NCBI GenBank assembly: GCA_020832085.1
Contig: JAFIFJ010000057.1
Span: 1-41,692, forward strand
From: Gammaproteobacteria bacterium
Lineage (GTDB): Bacteria; Pseudomonadota; Gammaproteobacteria; Pseudomonadales; Azotimanducaceae
Length of the DNA: 41,692 nt
Reading direction: 5' to 3'
The notes beneath the pieces are model-generated. The model had not been told where the DNA came from, did not search any database, and saw only the letters and a program-made list of their open reading frames with translations. The position numbers were made by a program, and so were the translations under genes. Position 1 is the stretch's first letter. Every line of letters starts with the position of its first letter. Positions 1-7,914 of the stretch are shown piece after piece.

Positions 1-120
1 CCGGGGCGGCTCCCCCCCCCCCCCCGCAACCCCCACCCCCCCCCCCACCCGCCCGGGGGGGTCACCCACCCACACCCGCCCCCCAAACCCCGGGGGGGCG
101 CCCCCCCCCCCCCCCGGCAT
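1..120. other. C/G homopolymer low-complexity contig edge
   Basis: The first ~120 bases are almost only C runs with short G runs and a few A/T. No codon structure or element is visible, and normal mixed sequence begins abruptly near base 118. This looks like a sequencing or assembly artefact at a contig end. Bases 121-206 look like ordinary DNA without a recognisable gene. Confidence 0.75.
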
Positions 121-206
121 CCGCCCTTCGAGTCAACTCCAGGTGACCGTCTTCCGTACCTGCGTGCTAGCCTCTCCAACCTGAAGTCATCACCACGGCA
201 GCGCGC

Positions 207-827
207 GTGAATCCCCTCGAAAGCATCGACCACATTCTGAGCACGGCACGTTCGGTACGCCGCAAACTCGACTTTGAACGGCCCATCCCGGACCAGGTTC
301 TGCTCGACTGCATCGACATCGCCACCCAGGCACCCAGCGGCCTCAGCGAATCCTGGCGCTTCGTCATCGTCCGCGACCCGGATCGCAAGGCCCGGATCGC
401 TGCCCTGTACCGGGCCGCCCTCGAAGAACTGGTGAGCGCCCGGGGCCTCGATGTGAAACCCACCCAGAACGCCCTCACCGACAGGCTGCACGAGATGCCG
501 GCCCTGGTGTTCGTCTGCGCCCAGGACGTGCCCGACCTCGCCGAGATTCCGCAACAGGTGGCGTTCTACGGGTCGGTGCTGCCCGCAGCCTGGTCGCTGA
601 TGCTGGCGCTGCGGGCCAGAGAGATCGGCACCACCTGGACCAGCCTGCTGATGGCCCGTCGCAGCGAGGTCAGCGGCCTGCTCGATCTGCCGGATGGGGC
701 ACTGCCGCTGGTGATGCTGCCGGTGGCCTATACCCTGGGCGCACGCCTGCGACGGGCGGAACGCCTGCCGAGCCGCGAGGTGACCTACTTCGATCGCTGG
801 GGGATGAAGCGAACAGAGGAGGAGTGA
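207..827 (+). CDS. Nitroreductase family protein
   Basis: A 206-residue protein of the usual size for FMN-dependent nitroreductases, which reduce nitro groups, quinones or enones with NAD(P)H in the cytosol. The N-terminus has the family's S-V-R-R-K-L-D-F pattern (about residues 15-22), which contributes basic residues to the FMN phosphate site, followed by A-P-S-G-L-S-E-S-W-R-F near residues 42-52, the family's 'APS..N.QPW.F' position. A central region at about 130-155 (SLMLALRAREIGTTW) matches the conserved dimer-core helix. The start is a GTG at 207 without a clear ribosome-binding site, and no in-frame ATG lies upstream, so the start is the least certain part. It stands alone on its strand and is followed by repeat locus R1. 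The substrate cannot be deduced. Confidence 0.85.
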   Translation: MNPLESIDHILSTARSVRRKLDFERPIPDQVLLDCIDIATQAPSGLSESWRFVIVRDPDRKARIAALYRAALEELVSARGLDVKPTQNALTDRLHEMPALVFVCAQDVPDLAEIPQQVAFYGSVLPAAWSLMLALRAREIGTTWTSLLMARRSEVSGLLDLPDGALPLVMLPVAYTLGARLRRAERLPSREVTYFDRWGMKRTEEE

Positions 828-920
828 ACCGGCGCGCCGCCATACAGCGCACCGGTAAAATGATGGAAGCGGATTCGTCCTGTCGGCCACCCGCGAAAAA
901 CTTTCGCGGCTGAAGCCACT

Positions 921-1173
921 CTCCTATGAAACATACGACAACCATTTGATTTTGGAACAATTTTTCAGATTGGACCACGCCCGTGTGGGAGAGCCCTATT
1001 CGCGCAGCGAATGGGCCGATTGCGAGGCGTTGTGCCGAAGCTGAAGACACCGGCTTCGCTGAACGTCATGCCAATCGGCGCATCGCCCTGCGGGCGCTAG
1101 CGCTCTCCCACAGTCAGCGCATCGCAAGTTTCTTCCGCGACAGCGCGAACGAAAGTTATTGGCGAACTCCCAC
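921..1173 (-). repeat. Composite palindromic repeat, locus R1 (modules C-A-B, near full length)
   Basis: This fills the 392-bp gap between convergent genes. Module A is 984-1112 (129 bp) with perfect 11-bp inverted ends TGTGGGAGAGC / GCTCTCCCACA. Inside it are a hairpin ATTCGC-GCA-GCGAAT (998-1012), a long-range stem GCCGATTG/CAATCGGC (1015-1022 with 1072-1079) and a hairpin CGCCC-TGC-GGGCG. On the left is AT-rich module C (921-983), on the right module B (1113-1173), which ends in CCCAC. The same three modules in the same order occur on the other strand at 23884-24133, so this is a mobile or amplified unit of about 250 bp, not chance palindromes. It encodes no protein. The general style resembles REP/BIME elements, but I do not recognise this exact family. 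Confidence 0.85.
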
Positions 1174-1219
1174 GGAGGGGCAACGCCAGCGTCAGGCGAG
1201 CCCCTCCGAACGCAACGGA

Positions 1220-2062
1220 TCAGGAAGTCTTGCCGACCCGTGGCGTCTTGTCGGTACGCCGCTCGTAGCGGGCCGTGGGGCGCTTGCCGTTCTCGTCGAG
1301 GATGTCGAATTCCTCGGCCAGATCCTCGACCCACTGAATCGAACCGCTGCGGGCCATGAGATCAGTGGCGCCGAGCAGGGCGACGGCCGAACGGCCGACG
1401 AACAGGGGCGTCTGGGACTGGGACAGATCCATCTCCTGGGACTTGGCCACGTCCTGAATGAACTCGGTGGCCACCGAGCCCGGATACAGCACCACCGCCG
1501 CCACGCCCTTGGGTTCGAGTTCGACGGCCATGTCCGCAGTCAGGCGATCGAGGCCCGCCTTGCCGGCACCGTAGGAGCTCGAGAAGTGATAGCTCTGGCC
1601 GCCCGGCGAGGAGACGTTGATTATGGCCGCACCCGGACCCGCCTTGAACAGCAGCGCTGCTGCGTGCCAGCTGGCCACGTAGTGGGCGCGCAGGCCGATC
1701 CCCACCTGGTCGTCCCAGATGCTGATCGGATGATCCCAGAATCCACCACCCCAGGCCGGCGGATCGGGAATCTTGTAGACGTTGTTGACCAGGATGTCGA
1801 TGTGGTCGACTTCCGAGGCAATACGCTTGAACAGCGCCTCGATGTCCGCATCAACACCGTGATCGCACTGGATGGCGCGGCCTTCGCCGCCCGCTTCCGT
1901 GACCTGGCGGGCGGTGGTGTCGATGGTGCGCTCGCCGGGACCGGTGGAACGACCGGTAACGTAGACGGTGCAGCCCTGCTCACCAAGGGCCAAGGCAATG
2001 CCCTTGCCGATGCCGCGGCTGGCACCCGTGACTACCGCGATCTTGCCTGTCAATGCTCCCAT
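1220..2062 (-). CDS. SDR family oxidoreductase, DHRS1-like
   Basis: A classical-type short-chain dehydrogenase of 280 residues. The Rossmann glycine motif T-G-A-S-R-G-I-G is at about 13-20. The motif after strand 4 is N-N-V-Y (normally NNAG), followed by W-x-x-P-x-x-x-W-D-D, a signature of the DHRS1 branch. The catalytic tetrad is supported by I-N-V-S-S-P-G-G (Ser) and S-Y-G-A-G-K (Tyr-x3-Lys). It should use NAD(P)(H) on an alcohol or ketone; DHRS1 relatives act on steroids and other lipophilic carbonyls, but the substrate here is inference. The C-terminal ~40 residues (E-R-R-T-D-K-T-P region) are charged and look like the family tail. It is divergent from the acyl-CoA ligase at 2204, and the shared 141-bp spacer has a dyad that could regulate both. 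Confidence 0.9.
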   Translation of the reverse strand: MGALTGKIAVVTGASRGIGKGIALALGEQGCTVYVTGRSTGPGERTIDTTARQVTEAGGEGRAIQCDHGVDADIEALFKRIASEVDHIDILVNNVYKIPDPPAWGGGFWDHPISIWDDQVGIGLRAHYVASWHAAALLFKAGPGAAIINVSSPGGQSYHFSSSYGAGKAGLDRLTADMAVELEPKGVAAVVLYPGSVATEFIQDVAKSQEMDLSQSQTPLFVGRSAVALLGATDLMARSGSIQWVEDLAEEFDILDENGKRPTARYERRTDKTPRVGKTS

Positions 2063-2125
2063 CGGTACCTCTCGTCATGCCGTGAATGATCGGCCGCAGA
2101 TGAATGCGGGGTGCAGATATTCAGA

Positions 2126-2143
2126 GCATTCGCGCGTGAATGC
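2126..2143. promoter_or_regulatory. Operator-like dyad in divergent spacer
   Basis: GCATTC-6 nt-GAATGC is a perfect 6-bp inverted repeat midway between the divergent SDR and acyl-CoA ligase genes. A further half-site TGAATGC lies at 2101-2107. Position and symmetry suit a dimeric repressor such as a TetR-type regulator, but no regulator gene is adjacent. Confidence 0.35.
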
Positions 2144-2203
2144 AAATCAGGCCACGCTGCTGTGGGACAATGGGGCCTCAACGGAGCGGGGGAACGCAGC
2201 ACG

Positions 2204-3664
2204 ATGGAACCGATTTCACTGTCACGCATCCTGGCCTTCTGGGCCGAGCGGCAAGCTGATGCCGCCGCCATCACCCACGAAGCCCGGACCCTGACCTGGG
2301 CGGAATTCGAGGCCCGCACCAACCGCCTGGCGCGAGCCTACGCTGAGCGCGGCGTTGGGGCGGATGACTTCGTGACCATTGCCCTGCCCAACGGCCTGGC
2401 CTTCTTCGAGGCGACCTTCGCCACCTGGAAGCTCGGCGCCACACCGCAGCCGGTATCGGCCCGGCTGCCCGCAGCAGAACTTGGCCGACTGCTGGAGGTC
2501 GGCCAGCCGAAACTGGTGGTGGGCGTGGACGCCGCGGCGCACCCGGATGCGAACACCCTGCCGGCGGATTTCGAACCCGACCCGGCGCTGTCCGACGCGG
2601 CGCTGCCGGAGCGCACCGCCACCGCCTTCAAGGCCATGACCAGCGGCGGCAGTACCGGACGCCCCAAGCTCATCGTCTCCAAACTGCCCGCAGCCTGGGA
2701 CCCGGACCTGGACTACCTCAACTTCGGCCAGTGCGGTGCGGTCCTGATCCCAGGCCCGCTCTATCACAACGGCCCCTTCTCCTGGGCGGTGATCGGTCTG
2801 TTCAAGGGCAATCACGTGGTGGTCACCACCCGCTTCGACGCCGAGCAGACCCTGGCCCTGATCGAGCGCCATCGCATCGATACCCTCTACCTGGTTCCGA
2901 CCATGATGCAGCGCATCTGGAATCTGCCCGAGGACGTTCGGACCCGTCACGACCTGTCTTCTCTGCGCGCCGTCTGGCACCAGGCCGCCCCCTGCCCGGC
3001 CTGGCTCAAGGAGCACTGGATCGCCTGGCTCGGTGCCGAAGTGATCTGGGAACTCTACGGCGGCACCGAAGGCCAGGGCGCCACCACCATCCGCGGCGAC
3101 GAGTGGCTGGAGCACCGGGGCGCCGTGGGGCGGCCGGTGGACACCTGTGAAATGAAGATCGTCGATGAAGATGGCCAGGATCTGCCTCCCGGTGAGATCG
3201 GCGAAGTCTTCATGCGCCCCAAGGCCGGCCCCGGCACCACCTATCGCTACATCGGCGACACGCCACGAGCCATCGACGGCGGCTGGGAAAGCATCGGTGA
3301 CATGGGTTATCTCGATGCCGAGGGCTACCTCTACCTCACGGATCGCCGTGCCGACATGATCCTGCGCGGCGGTGCAAACATCTATCCGGCGGAAGTGGAG
3401 GCCGCATTGGACGCCTTCCCTGGCGTGCGCTCCTCGGCCGTCATCGGTCTGCCCGATGCCGAACTCGGCAACACCCTGCACGCCATTGTCGATGCGCCGG
3501 CAGGCGACGTGGACGAGCAGGCCCTGCGCGCCCACATGGAACAGCAACTCGTGACCTACAAGCGTCCGGCCAGCTACGAGTTCACCACGGAACCGGTCCG
3601 CGACGACGCCGGCAAGGTGCGCCGCAAGGCGCTGCGCGAGGCGCGCATCGCCGCGCAGTCCTGA
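2204..3664 (+). CDS. Acyl-CoA synthetase (AMP-binding enzyme), BaiB-like
   Basis: An ATP-dependent acid:CoA ligase of the ANL superfamily, 486 residues from ATG 2204. An in-frame ATG at 2111 would add 31 residues unlike the family, while 2204 has a G-rich Shine-Dalgarno ten bases upstream. The P-loop-like motif M-T-S-G-G-S-T-G-R-P-K is at about 145-155, the Y-G-G-T-E motif at about 285, the hinge/ribose-binding region with L-T-D-R-R-A-D-M-I-L-R-G-G-A-N-I-Y-P in the C-terminal third, and the catalytic lysine in A-G-K-V-R-R-K at about 471. The M-T-S-G-G-S wording and compact size recall bile-acid/steroid-carboxylate CoA ligases, but substrate is inference. It lies 37 bp before a thiolase on the same strand, suggesting activation of a carboxylate and then acyl-CoA thiolysis. 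Confidence 0.88.
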   Translation: MEPISLSRILAFWAERQADAAAITHEARTLTWAEFEARTNRLARAYAERGVGADDFVTIALPNGLAFFEATFATWKLGATPQPVSARLPAAELGRLLEVGQPKLVVGVDAAAHPDANTLPADFEPDPALSDAALPERTATAFKAMTSGGSTGRPKLIVSKLPAAWDPDLDYLNFGQCGAVLIPGPLYHNGPFSWAVIGLFKGNHVVVTTRFDAEQTLALIERHRIDTLYLVPTMMQRIWNLPEDVRTRHDLSSLRAVWHQAAPCPAWLKEHWIAWLGAEVIWELYGGTEGQGATTIRGDEWLEHRGAVGRPVDTCEMKIVDEDGQDLPPGEIGEVFMRPKAGPGTTYRYIGDTPRAIDGGWESIGDMGYLDAEGYLYLTDRRADMILRGGANIYPAEVEAALDAFPGVRSSAVIGLPDAELGNTLHAIVDAPAGDVDEQALRAHMEQQLVTYKRPASYEFTTEPVRDDAGKVRRKALREARIAAQS

Positions 3665-3701
3665 CCGCCCCCAGACCATCCCTTCAAGGAGCCCATTGAC
3701 C

Positions 3702-5171
3702 ATGACCTCACCGGAAATCACCCCCGTCCTCGTCGGCGTCGGCCAGATTCTGCAGCGCGAACCGGATTTCAATGTCGCCGCCGAACCCCTGGAACTGATG
3801 CGCGACGCCCTCAAGCAGGCCATCGACGACTGCGGCAGCAAGGCCCTGGCCGACAGCGCCAGCAGCGTGCGCGTGGCGCGGGGCATCTGGCGCTACAACG
3901 ATCCAGCAAAGGTGCTTGCCGAAGACCTCGGCTTGCCCGCCAACGTGGAAACGGGTCTGTCGCCCTATGGCGGCAACATGGTGCAGACGCTGGTCAACTT
4001 GAGCGCCCTGGACATCCAGGCCGGCAAACACGAGGTCATCCTCATTGCCGGTGCGGAGTGCGGCTACAGCCGCGCCAAGGCCCGCAAGGCCGGAGTCCGC
4101 CCGAACTGGCGCGAAGCGCCCGGAGCGCCGGTGGTGTTCGGCGAGGAGGTGCCCATGGTCAACGATCATGAACTCGCCCGCGGCCTGAAGATGCCGATCC
4201 AGTTCTATCCCATGTTCGAGAACGCCCTGCGCCACAGCCTCGGGCTGTCCATCGACGACCATCTGGTCCGCATCTCCGAACTCTGGTCCCGCTTCAGCGA
4301 GGTCGCGGCCGGCAATCCCAACGCCTGGATCCGCGACGCCGTCCCGGCAGAGGAGATCCGCACACCTTCAGCCAGCAACCGCCCGGTGTCCTTTCCCTAT
4401 CCGAAACTCATGAACTCCAACAACTCCGTGGACATGGGGGCGGCGCTCGTCCTGTGCTCCCTGGCCGCCGCCCGCCGCATGGGCGTGGACGAGGCGAAGA
4501 TCGTCTACCTGCACGCGGGCGCCGATGCCCACGATACCTACTACGTCTCCAATCGCGACAATCTCTACACTTCGCCAGCCATTCGCGTCGGTGGCCGACG
4601 GGTGCTGGAACTCGCAGGCCTGACGCCGGCAGACGTCGCCCACTGCGACTTCTACAGCTGCTTCCCGGTGGCCGTGCAGATCGGTGCTGCCGAAGTCGGC
4701 TTCGATCTCGAGCGCCCCCTCACGGTCACCGGTGGATTGACCTTCGGCGGCGGCCCCATGAACAACTACGTCATGCACTCCATCGCCCGCATGGCGGAAG
4801 TGCTGCGCGCCGATCCCGGCAGCAAGGGACTGGTCACCGCCAATGGCGGCTTCCTCACCAAGCATGCTTTCGGCGTCTATTCCACGGAGCCGCCCGCCAA
4901 GGGCTACCAGCATCAGGACGTGCAGGCGGAAGTGGATACCCACCCGACCCGTGAGCTCGACGAGACCTTCGCCGACACGGCTCCGGTGGAAGCCTATACC
5001 GTGATGTACGGTGCCAAGGGCCCTGCCGAGGCTTACGTGTCCGTCATCACTTCCGAGGGCAAGCGCGCCTGGGGCCGCAGCACGGACCCCGACGTGATGG
5101 ATGCCATGACCCACGAAGAGTTCTGCGGACGGATGGTGAAACTCGACGGCGAGGGTGCAGCCTCGTTCTGA
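3702..5171 (+). CDS. Thiolase-like acetyl-CoA acetyltransferase (SCPx type)
   Basis: A 489-residue thiolase-fold protein of the atypical 'acetyl-CoA acetyltransferase' branch seen with lipid catabolism genes. Recognisable blocks are N-S-N-N-S-V-D-M-G-A-A, the F-Y-S-C-F-P-V-A-V-Q motif typical of SCPx-like thiolases, T-G-G-L-T-F-G-G-G-P, and A-N-G-G-F-L-T-K-H-A-F-G, which holds the active-site-type His. The usual C-x-S nucleophile block is not obvious; A-G-A-E-C-G-Y-S is the nearest. The last ~80 residues (V-x-Y-G-x-x-G-P-A-E-A-Y-V) look like an added OB-fold-like domain. ATG 3702 is preferred because AAGGA at 3686-3690 is 11 bases upstream; a TTG at 3696 would add two residues. It probably forms an operon with the CoA ligase and cleaves or condenses acyl-CoA. 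Confidence 0.85.
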   Translation: MTSPEITPVLVGVGQILQREPDFNVAAEPLELMRDALKQAIDDCGSKALADSASSVRVARGIWRYNDPAKVLAEDLGLPANVETGLSPYGGNMVQTLVNLSALDIQAGKHEVILIAGAECGYSRAKARKAGVRPNWREAPGAPVVFGEEVPMVNDHELARGLKMPIQFYPMFENALRHSLGLSIDDHLVRISELWSRFSEVAAGNPNAWIRDAVPAEEIRTPSASNRPVSFPYPKLMNSNNSVDMGAALVLCSLAAARRMGVDEAKIVYLHAGADAHDTYYVSNRDNLYTSPAIRVGGRRVLELAGLTPADVAHCDFYSCFPVAVQIGAAEVGFDLERPLTVTGGLTFGGGPMNNYVMHSIARMAEVLRADPGSKGLVTANGGFLTKHAFGVYSTEPPAKGYQHQDVQAEVDTHPTRELDETFADTAPVEAYTVMYGAKGPAEAYVSVITSEGKRAWGRSTDPDVMDAMTHEEFCGRMVKLDGEGAASF

Positions 5172-5205
5172 GGCCACGCGAGTCGCTGTCGCCACCCCCG
5201 AGGGG

Positions 5206-5265
5206 CATGACGAGCCGCCCGTCATGGACGCTCGTCGCGCCCCTTGCGCCGCCTGAACAGGCGGC
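5206..5265. terminator. Two hairpins after the thiolase gene
   Basis: CATGACG-7 nt-CGTCATG (5206-5226) is followed by GCCGCCTG-AA-CAGGCGGC (5248-5265). They sit 35-95 bp after the thiolase stop. Neither is followed by a T run, so if they terminate transcription they do so without the classical U tract. The rest of 5172-5404 shows nothing else I can support. Confidence 0.35.
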
Positions 5266-5404
5266 CGAGATCCTGTCCCCCCGATCGCCTACAGCGGCAC
5301 GGAGCCGGGGAAAATCCTATGCAGGCGACAGCTCCATCGCCGGAGCAGACCAAGACCTTTTGGATCGGAAAGCAGATGAAGGCCTTGGTCCCAAGTACTG
5401 TCGA

Positions 5405-5622
5405 CTACAGGATTCTTACTCCCGGCCAAATACCCATGGCCCAGCCGAAGCCAAAACGGAACCCTGCTGCTGCCCCGACGGCCCCTCCCATCGCAGCACC
5501 GCGCATGGTGTTGGTCAGCACCGTGCCGTACAACGACCCTGCCCCGTTCCAAACGTGACGGATTGTGGAATCGCCACAACCCCAGCCACACAATCAATCC
5601 CTGAATCGGTCAGATTTCGCAT
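5405..5622 (-). pseudogene. Frameshifted double-glycine-leader peptide (microcin/class II bacteriocin-like)
   Basis: On the minus strand, ATG at 5622 opens MRNLTDSGIDCVAG and then runs into a G4 run (5583-5580), after which the frame reads nonsense and stops. The neighbouring frame, open to a stop at 5405, reads a glycine-zipper segment (GAAMGGAVGAAAG) followed by an aromatic F-R-F-G-F-G-W-A-M-G-I-W tail. Adding one G to that run joins both halves into 72 codons: a leader ending in V-A-G-G, then C-G-D-S-T and a small, Gly/Ala-rich mature part. The leader matches double-glycine leaders such as that of colicin V (L-T-x-x-E-L-D-S-V-S-G-G), except Gly for Glu. A weak GAG lies 7 bases before the ATG. 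No C39-peptidase transporter or immunity gene is in the window. It is either a decayed gene or a homopolymer sequencing error; function is inferred. Confidence 0.45.
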
Positions 5623-5795
5623 CTTGAGACTCTATGTCCAGTAAGTGAGAGCTTATCCAGGCCTGGAACCGAACCATCGCACGTTGCTGCGTTCCCGCAA
5701 GTGAGTGTCGGAGATACCTCACAGCCTAATGCGGTCAGAGCTCTCCAGCAGGCTCAAAGTGTGACTGCCAGAGCCGCGCAAAGACCTGCCACAGA

Positions 5796-7787
5796 TCAAT
5801 CGGGAGCTGAGCGCCGTCCATTCAGCGCTTCGAAAACGCGAGCTGCCAGTTGGGCGCGCGTAAAGGGCTTGGCGAGGATCGGCTCCCGCGAGCCTGGCAG
5901 GTCTTCGGCGCCGACTTCTTTGGTCGGATATCCGGACATGTAGATCACCGGCAGGTCAGGGCGCAGTTCGAGCAGCTCGCGGACCATGGCGGGTCCTGGG
6001 CGCGACCCGGCAATGACGATGTCCGAAAGCATGAGGTCGACAGCTTCGCCAGCCAGAAGCCAATGCCGGACGGTCGCTTCATCACGCGCCGGCAGCACCT
6101 GGTAGCCCATGTCGCGGAGCATGCGCGTCACCACATCGAGCAGGTCCGGTTCATCTTCGAGGACGAGGATCGTCTCGCCGCGGCCCGGGTCGGCAACGCC
6201 AGCGGTCCGCCACTCCGCTGCGGCGCCGGCGACTTCGCTGGAGCGCGGAAACCAGAGCGTCACCACCGTACCGGAACCCGGCTGGCTGCGAATGTCCACC
6301 TGGCCGCCGGACTGACGCGCGAACCCGAACACCATGCTCAAGCCGAGACCGGTTCCGCGGCCGGGGGGTTTGGTCGTGAAGAAGGGCTCGAAGACGCGAC
6401 TCAACGTTGTTTCATCCATGCCGGAGCCGTCATCGGTCACGCTCAGGACGACGTATTCCCCCGCTTTCAGCACATCGCCACCCTGCCCGGGCGCAGCGAC
6501 CTTCCGATTTTCGACGTCGACTCGAATACGCCCCTGTCCCTGCATGGCATCGCGGGCGTTGATCAGAAGATTCAGCGTCGCGCTTTCGAGCTGGCCAGGG
6601 TCCACCTCACAGACCCAGACGTCATCAGGACAGTGGATTTCCAAAGTCAACGCCGGCGTCAAGGTGCTCTTCAAGAGTGGCTCCATGCGCGCCAGGACCT
6701 TACCGAGATGTACGCTCCGTGGCGCGAGCATCTGCCGTCGCGAGAATGCGAGCAGCTGCCGTGTCACCTTGGCACCACGTTCCGAGGCCTGCAGGATGGG
6801 CTCGATCATGGCGTCCAGATCGGGCCGCTCCCGGGCCGCCTCCCGCAACAGTTCCGCGCGGCCGATGATGATGGCGAGGAGATTATTGAAGTCATGCGCC
6901 ACGCCACCCGTGAGCTGACCGACGGCTTCCATCTTCTGCGCCTGTCGCAGCTGCTCTTCGATGACGCGACTCTCAGTCACGTCCGAACCGGTCATGAGAA
7001 TCACGCTGTCGCCGTCGATCTCCAGCGTCTCTACGTTGAGCACGAGCTGACGAGGGCCTCTTGGCGTATGGGTCGTGGCTTCGAAGTCCCGCAGCCGTCC
7101 GCCACCTTGGCGAATCGCTTCGAGCATCCGGTCCCGGTTCTCCGGTGAACCCCATATTCCGAGTTCGTTGGCAGTCCGGCCAATGACTTCCTCGCGCCGG
7201 AAGCCGGATACGCGCAACCACTCCTCGTTCACCTCGACGAATTCGCCCGATATCACCCGGGTGATCGACACCACGTTGCGGCTCGACTCGATCGTCTTCG
7301 CAAGCAGGTTGTTGGAGGTCCTGAGCTGATGAAGAATCTCCTGCTTGTCGGTAATGTCGCGGGAATTCACCAACAGCAAGTCAGCGCCTCCGTACTGCCA
7401 AAGCCGACCGACAGCCTCGATATAGCGCCATCCCCCGTCCTTGTGGCGAAAACGCGCGACGACGGTTTCGACCTCGCTCTCCCGGGCCAAGACCCTGCCG
7501 ATCGCGGCCTGCACCTCTGTGCGCTCGTCTTCATGGATATACCCCAGGACTTCCTCACCGACGAGTTCTGCCCGCCCGTAACCGAAAAAGCGCTCGAAGG
7601 CCGGGCTTTTGAAAACGATGCGACCCAGTTCATCGACAACGGTAACGATGTCGATCGAGTGTTCCACCAGCGACTTGAAAAACGCCGGTTCTTCAGCAGG
7701 AGCGCTCGCTCCCTCAATGCGCATGCAGGCGACACCTGAGTCGATGGGGAATCGCCAAGCATAGAACGCCACGTCGGTGCGGACCAA
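5796..7787 (-). CDS. PAS-PAS hybrid sensor histidine kinase with receiver domain
   Basis: A soluble 663-residue hybrid kinase without visible membrane segments. Order: PAS 1 (about 35-150, ends N-S-R-D-I-T-D), PAS 2 (about 155-275, ends T-G-S-D-V-T-E-S), HisKA with G-G-V-A-H-D-F-N-N-L-L and phosphorylated His near 298, HATPase with N-L-L-I-N-A-R-D-A-M, D-D-G-S-G-M and G-T-G-L-G-L-S, then a receiver with acidic E-D-E-P near 548, phospho-Asp near 589 (L-M-L-S-D) and Lys in A-K-P-F-T. The FixL/NtrB-like 'HDFNNLL' kinase plus receiver suggests an internal phosphorelay, with the output regulator elsewhere. The start is uncertain: TTG 7787 gives the full frame, while ATG 7724 (M-R-I-E-G) gives a protein that begins just before PAS 1. 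Divergent from the GNAT gene. The signal is unknown. Confidence 0.9.
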   Translation of the reverse strand: MVRTDVAFYAWRFPIDSGVACMRIEGASAPAEEPAFFKSLVEHSIDIVTVVDELGRIVFKSPAFERFFGYGRAELVGEEVLGYIHEDERTEVQAAIGRVLARESEVETVVARFRHKDGGWRYIEAVGRLWQYGGADLLLVNSRDITDKQEILHQLRTSNNLLAKTIESSRNVVSITRVISGEFVEVNEEWLRVSGFRREEVIGRTANELGIWGSPENRDRMLEAIRQGGGRLRDFEATTHTPRGPRQLVLNVETLEIDGDSVILMTGSDVTESRVIEEQLRQAQKMEAVGQLTGGVAHDFNNLLAIIIGRAELLREAARERPDLDAMIEPILQASERGAKVTRQLLAFSRRQMLAPRSVHLGKVLARMEPLLKSTLTPALTLEIHCPDDVWVCEVDPGQLESATLNLLINARDAMQGQGRIRVDVENRKVAAPGQGGDVLKAGEYVVLSVTDDGSGMDETTLSRVFEPFFTTKPPGRGTGLGLSMVFGFARQSGGQVDIRSQPGSGTVVTLWFPRSSEVAGAAAEWRTAGVADPGRGETILVLEDEPDLLDVVTRMLRDMGYQVLPARDEATVRHWLLAGEAVDLMLSDIVIAGSRPGPAMVRELLELRPDLPVIYMSGYPTKEVGAEDLPGSREPILAKPFTRAQLAARVFEALNGRRSAPD

Positions 7788-7914
7788 GTTCGATGCTCAG
7801 CAACCGGGCCCCTCACTGCGACGCCCGGGGCACTCCTGTAAGGTTGTCCGGAAGAGGCTGCCAGCAACGTTCGCGCGGGCAGCAGCTGCCCCGGAAGGCC
7901 AGGCTGGAGGAAAT

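Noticed and set aside
984..1112. Cloverleaf fold of module A as a tRNA or tRNA-like gene
   Set aside because: It lacks T-arm GTTC, the anticodon-loop pattern and tRNA arm lengths; the resemblance is only in the four-way shape.
983..2089. A 368-codon plus-strand frame over repeat R1 and the SDR
   Set aside because: It is antisense to a clear SDR with all motifs and reads through the palindromic repeat; no family pattern is visible.
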